DNA of 64,000 nt from Oscillospiraceae bacterium (lineage in GTDB: Bacteria; Bacillota; Clostridia; Oscillospirales; Acutalibacteraceae): positions 1,282,501 to 1,346,500 of the forward strand of contig JAKVOA010000001.1 in NCBI GenBank assembly GCA_022483045.1. The letters run 5' to 3'. Under the pieces are notes generated by a model. That model saw only the letters and a program-made list of their open reading frames with translations. It had not been told where the DNA came from and ran no database searches. Shown piece after piece: positions 62,082 to 64,000 of this stretch (its first letter is position 1; each line of letters opens with the position of its first letter). The position numbers were made by a program, and so were the translations under genes.

Positions 62082-62360
62082 ATGGAACTCATCATACGCG
62101 ACGTCAAAACCGAAACACTTTTAACATTGGATCAGCAGGCAAAGGCTGCGGGTATCAGCCGCAACCGATACCTGAACCGCCTGCTCAACGCTACTGCGCA
62201 AAACCGCGCGGCGGATACCTATAACCGGGAGATTCTCGACCCGTTTTTGCGGGAAGTTATCATCCCAGTCATCAATCAAAACACCGCCGCGCTCAATAAT
62301 TTTTCAAAGTGGTATCAGGACATGAAAGATACCTTGGCAGAAGGAGAAGATGAACCATGA
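62082..62360 (+). CDS. Ribbon-helix-helix relaxosome accessory protein (MobC-like)
   Basis: A 92-residue protein: MELIIRDVKTETLLTLDQQA, then AGISRNRYLNRLLN is the ribbon-helix-helix pattern, followed by a helical tail. Such proteins bind oriT and help the relaxase. RBS AAAGGAG. Its stop overlaps the next start (ATGA). Confidence 0.78.
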   Translation: MELIIRDVKTETLLTLDQQAKAAGISRNRYLNRLLNATAQNRAADTYNREILDPFLREVIIPVINQNTAALNNFSKWYQDMKDTLAEGEDEP

Positions 62361-62704
62361 GCAAAAACAGAAGGTATATTTATCTCACTGATGATGAATA
62401 TGAATTTCTACAGGGATTCAAAAGTGAAAAGGGAGTGCCTTATCTTTCGGATGCGGTGAGCGCACTGGTCGCAGATTACAGAGTTCTTCAGGAAAAGCAA
62501 AAGGAGACAGAGCAGCTCTTAAAAATCTGCCGCGCTAGCGCGCGGGACGCACACCTGTGCCTGCTAATGTTGAGCAGCGGTTCCCGCAGCTGGGAACACC
62601 AGCTCTTTATACCGGAAGATTCTAAAGTACTTGCGGAGGCCAAAAAGTTCTATGAAAGCGAACTACAGGCGGCCCGCACAAAGAAGAGCAACGCGGATTC
62701 TTAA
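62357..62704 (+). CDS. Putative mobilisation accessory protein
   Basis: A 115-residue protein with KNRRYIYLTDDEYEFLQGFK and YLSDAVSALVADYRVLQEKQ, again resembling a small DNA-binding fold followed by a coiled helix. Coupled to the gene before it and 67 bases before the relaxase. A hairpin (TTCAGCCA/TGGCTGAA, 62726-62745) lies between. Confidence 0.65.
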   Translation: MSKNRRYIYLTDDEYEFLQGFKSEKGVPYLSDAVSALVADYRVLQEKQKETEQLLKICRASARDAHLCLLMLSSGSRSWEHQLFIPEDSKVLAEAKKFYESELQAARTKKSNADS

Positions 62705-62771
62705 AAGAAAAAAAGCGAAGAGCTTTTCAGCCAGGGGTGGCTGAAGCGCCCCTCAATTAAGGAGAAAAATC

Positions 62772-64000
62772 ATGGAGACTATACAGACGCGGGGACATCC
62801 GGATGTGTTCCTGCGAACAAAATTTGTAAACCCGGCAAGTAAAAAGTTCCGCGCCTACTTAGAGTATATGGATCGGGATGAGGCGATTCGCAACGCGCAC
62901 TTTTCCGAATACTCCGCCTATATCGGAACCTACATGGACAATCCTCGGAAGCGTCAGTTAAACACAGACTCTGAAAAATGCAGTGCACTTTTTGACGGCA
63001 AGTCCGATACCTTTTCGTCTGAAGAAAAAGAAAAGGCGAAACGACTTTTTCAAAAAGCACAGGCAAACAAAAGCCCAATGTGGCAAACTGTTATCAGTTT
63101 TAAAAACAGTTTTCTTGCGGAGCAGGGAATCTATGAGCCTGTGTCCGGCTGGGTGGATGACAACCGCCTGCGGGCCGTCACCCGCCAAAGCATGGAAGCA
63201 ATGCTGCAAAATGAAAAGATGGTCGGTTCCGCTGTATGGACGGCGTCGGTTCATTACAACACCGACAATATCCATATTCATATCGCCGTTGTCGAACCAA
63301 AGCCCACGCGTGAAAAAATTCTGTTCCATGGAAAGCAGCAGTATAGAGCATCCCTTCACCAAGGTACAATCCGGAAAATGAAGTCGCGGGTTGCGAACAG
63401 CATTTTAAATCAATCGGAAGAAATGAAAAAGCTGCACGAACTTTCCAGAGATAGAATCATACACGGACATTCCAAGAACATTTTTGAAGAAGACGACATT
63501 TTAAAAAAACTTTTTCTGAATCTGTATCATACGATGCCGAAGAACCGGCGGCTCTGGAAGTACAACATGAACGGATTAAAATATCAGCGGCCCATGATTG
63601 ACGATTTGTCAAAAGCATATATCAAACGCTACTATAAAGCAGATTTTGAAAAGTATTCTTCTGAACTAGATAAGCAGGAAAAGGTTTACCGATCGGTTTA
63701 TGGAAACGGAAAAAGCAGTTACAAGGATAATAAAATAAAGGATTTGTACAAACGACTCGGCAATACCATACTGAAAGAAATGCTGTCGTTCGATAAAAAG
63801 CGGCGTTACATCCAGTCTCACAAAAAAGGGAACTGGCTGCGGCGCCGCTTTTCTGCGGGTGCGTCTATTGAGCGTTCCCTTAACAGCTCCATGGCGCTGA
63901 TGCAAAAGGCAATGCGCGCGGACTGTACCAATTATAAGGCACAGGCTGCGTACAATGAACTGATTGACAGCATCGAAGCCCCTTCAGATGGAGAAAGAAG
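62772..64000 (+). CDS. MobP-type relaxase, N-terminal part (runs off the right edge)
   Basis: An open frame of at least 409 codons starting at ATG 62772, with AAGGAG upstream, continues past the window without a stop. The N-terminus reads METIQTRGHPDVFLRTKFVN and the metal-binding motif is DNIHIHIAVVEPK (His168 and His170, with another His at 161), typical of MobP2-like relaxases of Firmicutes elements. It would nick oriT and lead the strand into the recipient. The C-terminal part is not visible. Confidence 0.85.
   Translation, partial: METIQTRGHPDVFLRTKFVNPASKKFRAYLEYMDRDEAIRNAHFSEYSAYIGTYMDNPRKRQLNTDSEKCSALFDGKSDTFSSEEKEKAKRLFQKAQANKSPMWQTVISFKNSFLAEQGIYEPVSGWVDDNRLRAVTRQSMEAMLQNEKMVGSAVWTASVHYNTDNIHIHIAVVEPKPTREKILFHGKQQYRASLHQGTIRKMKSRVANSILNQSEEMKKLHELSRDRIIHGHSKNIFEEDDILKKLFLNLYHTMPKNRRLWKYNMNGLKYQRPMIDDLSKAYIKRYYKADFEKYSSELDKQEKVYRSVYGNGKSSYKDNKIKDLYKRLGNTILKEMLSFDKKRRYIQSHKKGNWLRRRFSAGASIERSLNSSMALMQKAMRADCTNYKAQAAYNELIDSIEAPSDGER

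Larger units (their letters stand above)
36616..64000 (+). mobile_element. Integrative and conjugative element (left and central part; right end outside window)
   Basis: From the split tRNA-Thr to the window end nearly all genes lie on the plus strand and belong to plasmid maintenance (ParA, ParB, RepA_N), regulation (AbrB-type), cargo (adhesin, CHAP-like protein, HigBA), a polyvalent anti-restriction/primase protein, a type IV secretion system (VirB2, VirD4, VirB6, VirB3, VirB4) and mobilisation (relaxosome proteins, relaxase). No integrase is present, so it should lie beyond the right edge with an intact tRNA-Thr. Confidence 0.85.

Overview
The window looks like the chromosome of an anaerobic, spore-forming member of the Clostridia, most likely in or near the Oscillospiraceae/Ruminococcaceae. 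The evidence is a complete spoIIA operon (spoIIAA, spoIIAB, sigF), strong AGGAGG ribosome binding sites, a Thr-Tyr tRNA pair, and clostridial families such as C69 dipeptidase, the ElaA-type acetyltransferase and the MMPL/coiled-coil exporter pair. Genus and species cannot be fixed from reading alone; the 16S gene is complete and would settle this.

Layout of the chromosomal part (1-36.5 kb). An rRNA operon on the minus strand (16S, tRNA-Ala, tRNA-Ile, 5' part of 23S) opens the window, with its promoter at about 3.25 kb directly behind spoIIA. Next come an MMPL exporter with a secreted coiled-coil partner, a divergent two-component system, Mrp, a second two-component system joined to gpsA, two tandem Rrf2 regulators, an acetyltransferase and esterase, alr-purL, a radical SAM protein, a small zinc-ribbon membrane protein, a flavoprotein, a DUF4186 protein, MscL and an aromatic acid exporter-like protein. 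From 28.9 to 32.0 kb lies a graveyard: remnants of a binding-protein ABC transporter, a HAD phosphatase and a two-component system, broken by stops, frameshifts and deletions. A MerR/TipAS regulator, a C69 dipeptidase and a MATE exporter follow.

From about 36.57 kb to beyond the right edge lies an integrative and conjugative element. Its left edge is the 3' part of a tRNA-Thr gene, cut in the anticodon arm. The left half of the element is plasmid-like: ParA, ParB, a RepA_N-type initiator with eight 23-bp tandem repeats inside its gene, and an AbrB-type regulator. A 17-bp palindrome, TGCGACAAATTGTCGCA and variants, recurs about eight times between 36.66 and 51.14 kb and was not noticed outside the element. 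Cargo includes a secreted Ig-repeat protein with a CHAP-like C-terminus, a HigB/HigA toxin-antitoxin pair, and a sortase-anchored SpaA-type adhesin. A 1156-residue polyvalent protein (ArdC-like, metallopeptidase, YodL-like, nuclease-like, primase/Toprim) then leads into the transfer genes: VirB2-, VirD4-, VirB6-, VirB3- and VirB4-like proteins. Last come a candidate oriT, two small relaxosome-type proteins and a MobP-type relaxase that runs off the window.

Taken together, the element probably excises from tRNA-Thr, replicates and partitions as a plasmid-like circle, and transfers by a type IV secretion system. The integrase and the restored tRNA-Thr are expected beyond the right edge. The most novel signals are the dispersed palindrome family next to ParB (a possible KorB/O_B-like or parS-like network), the iterons embedded in repA, and several small unassigned proteins.
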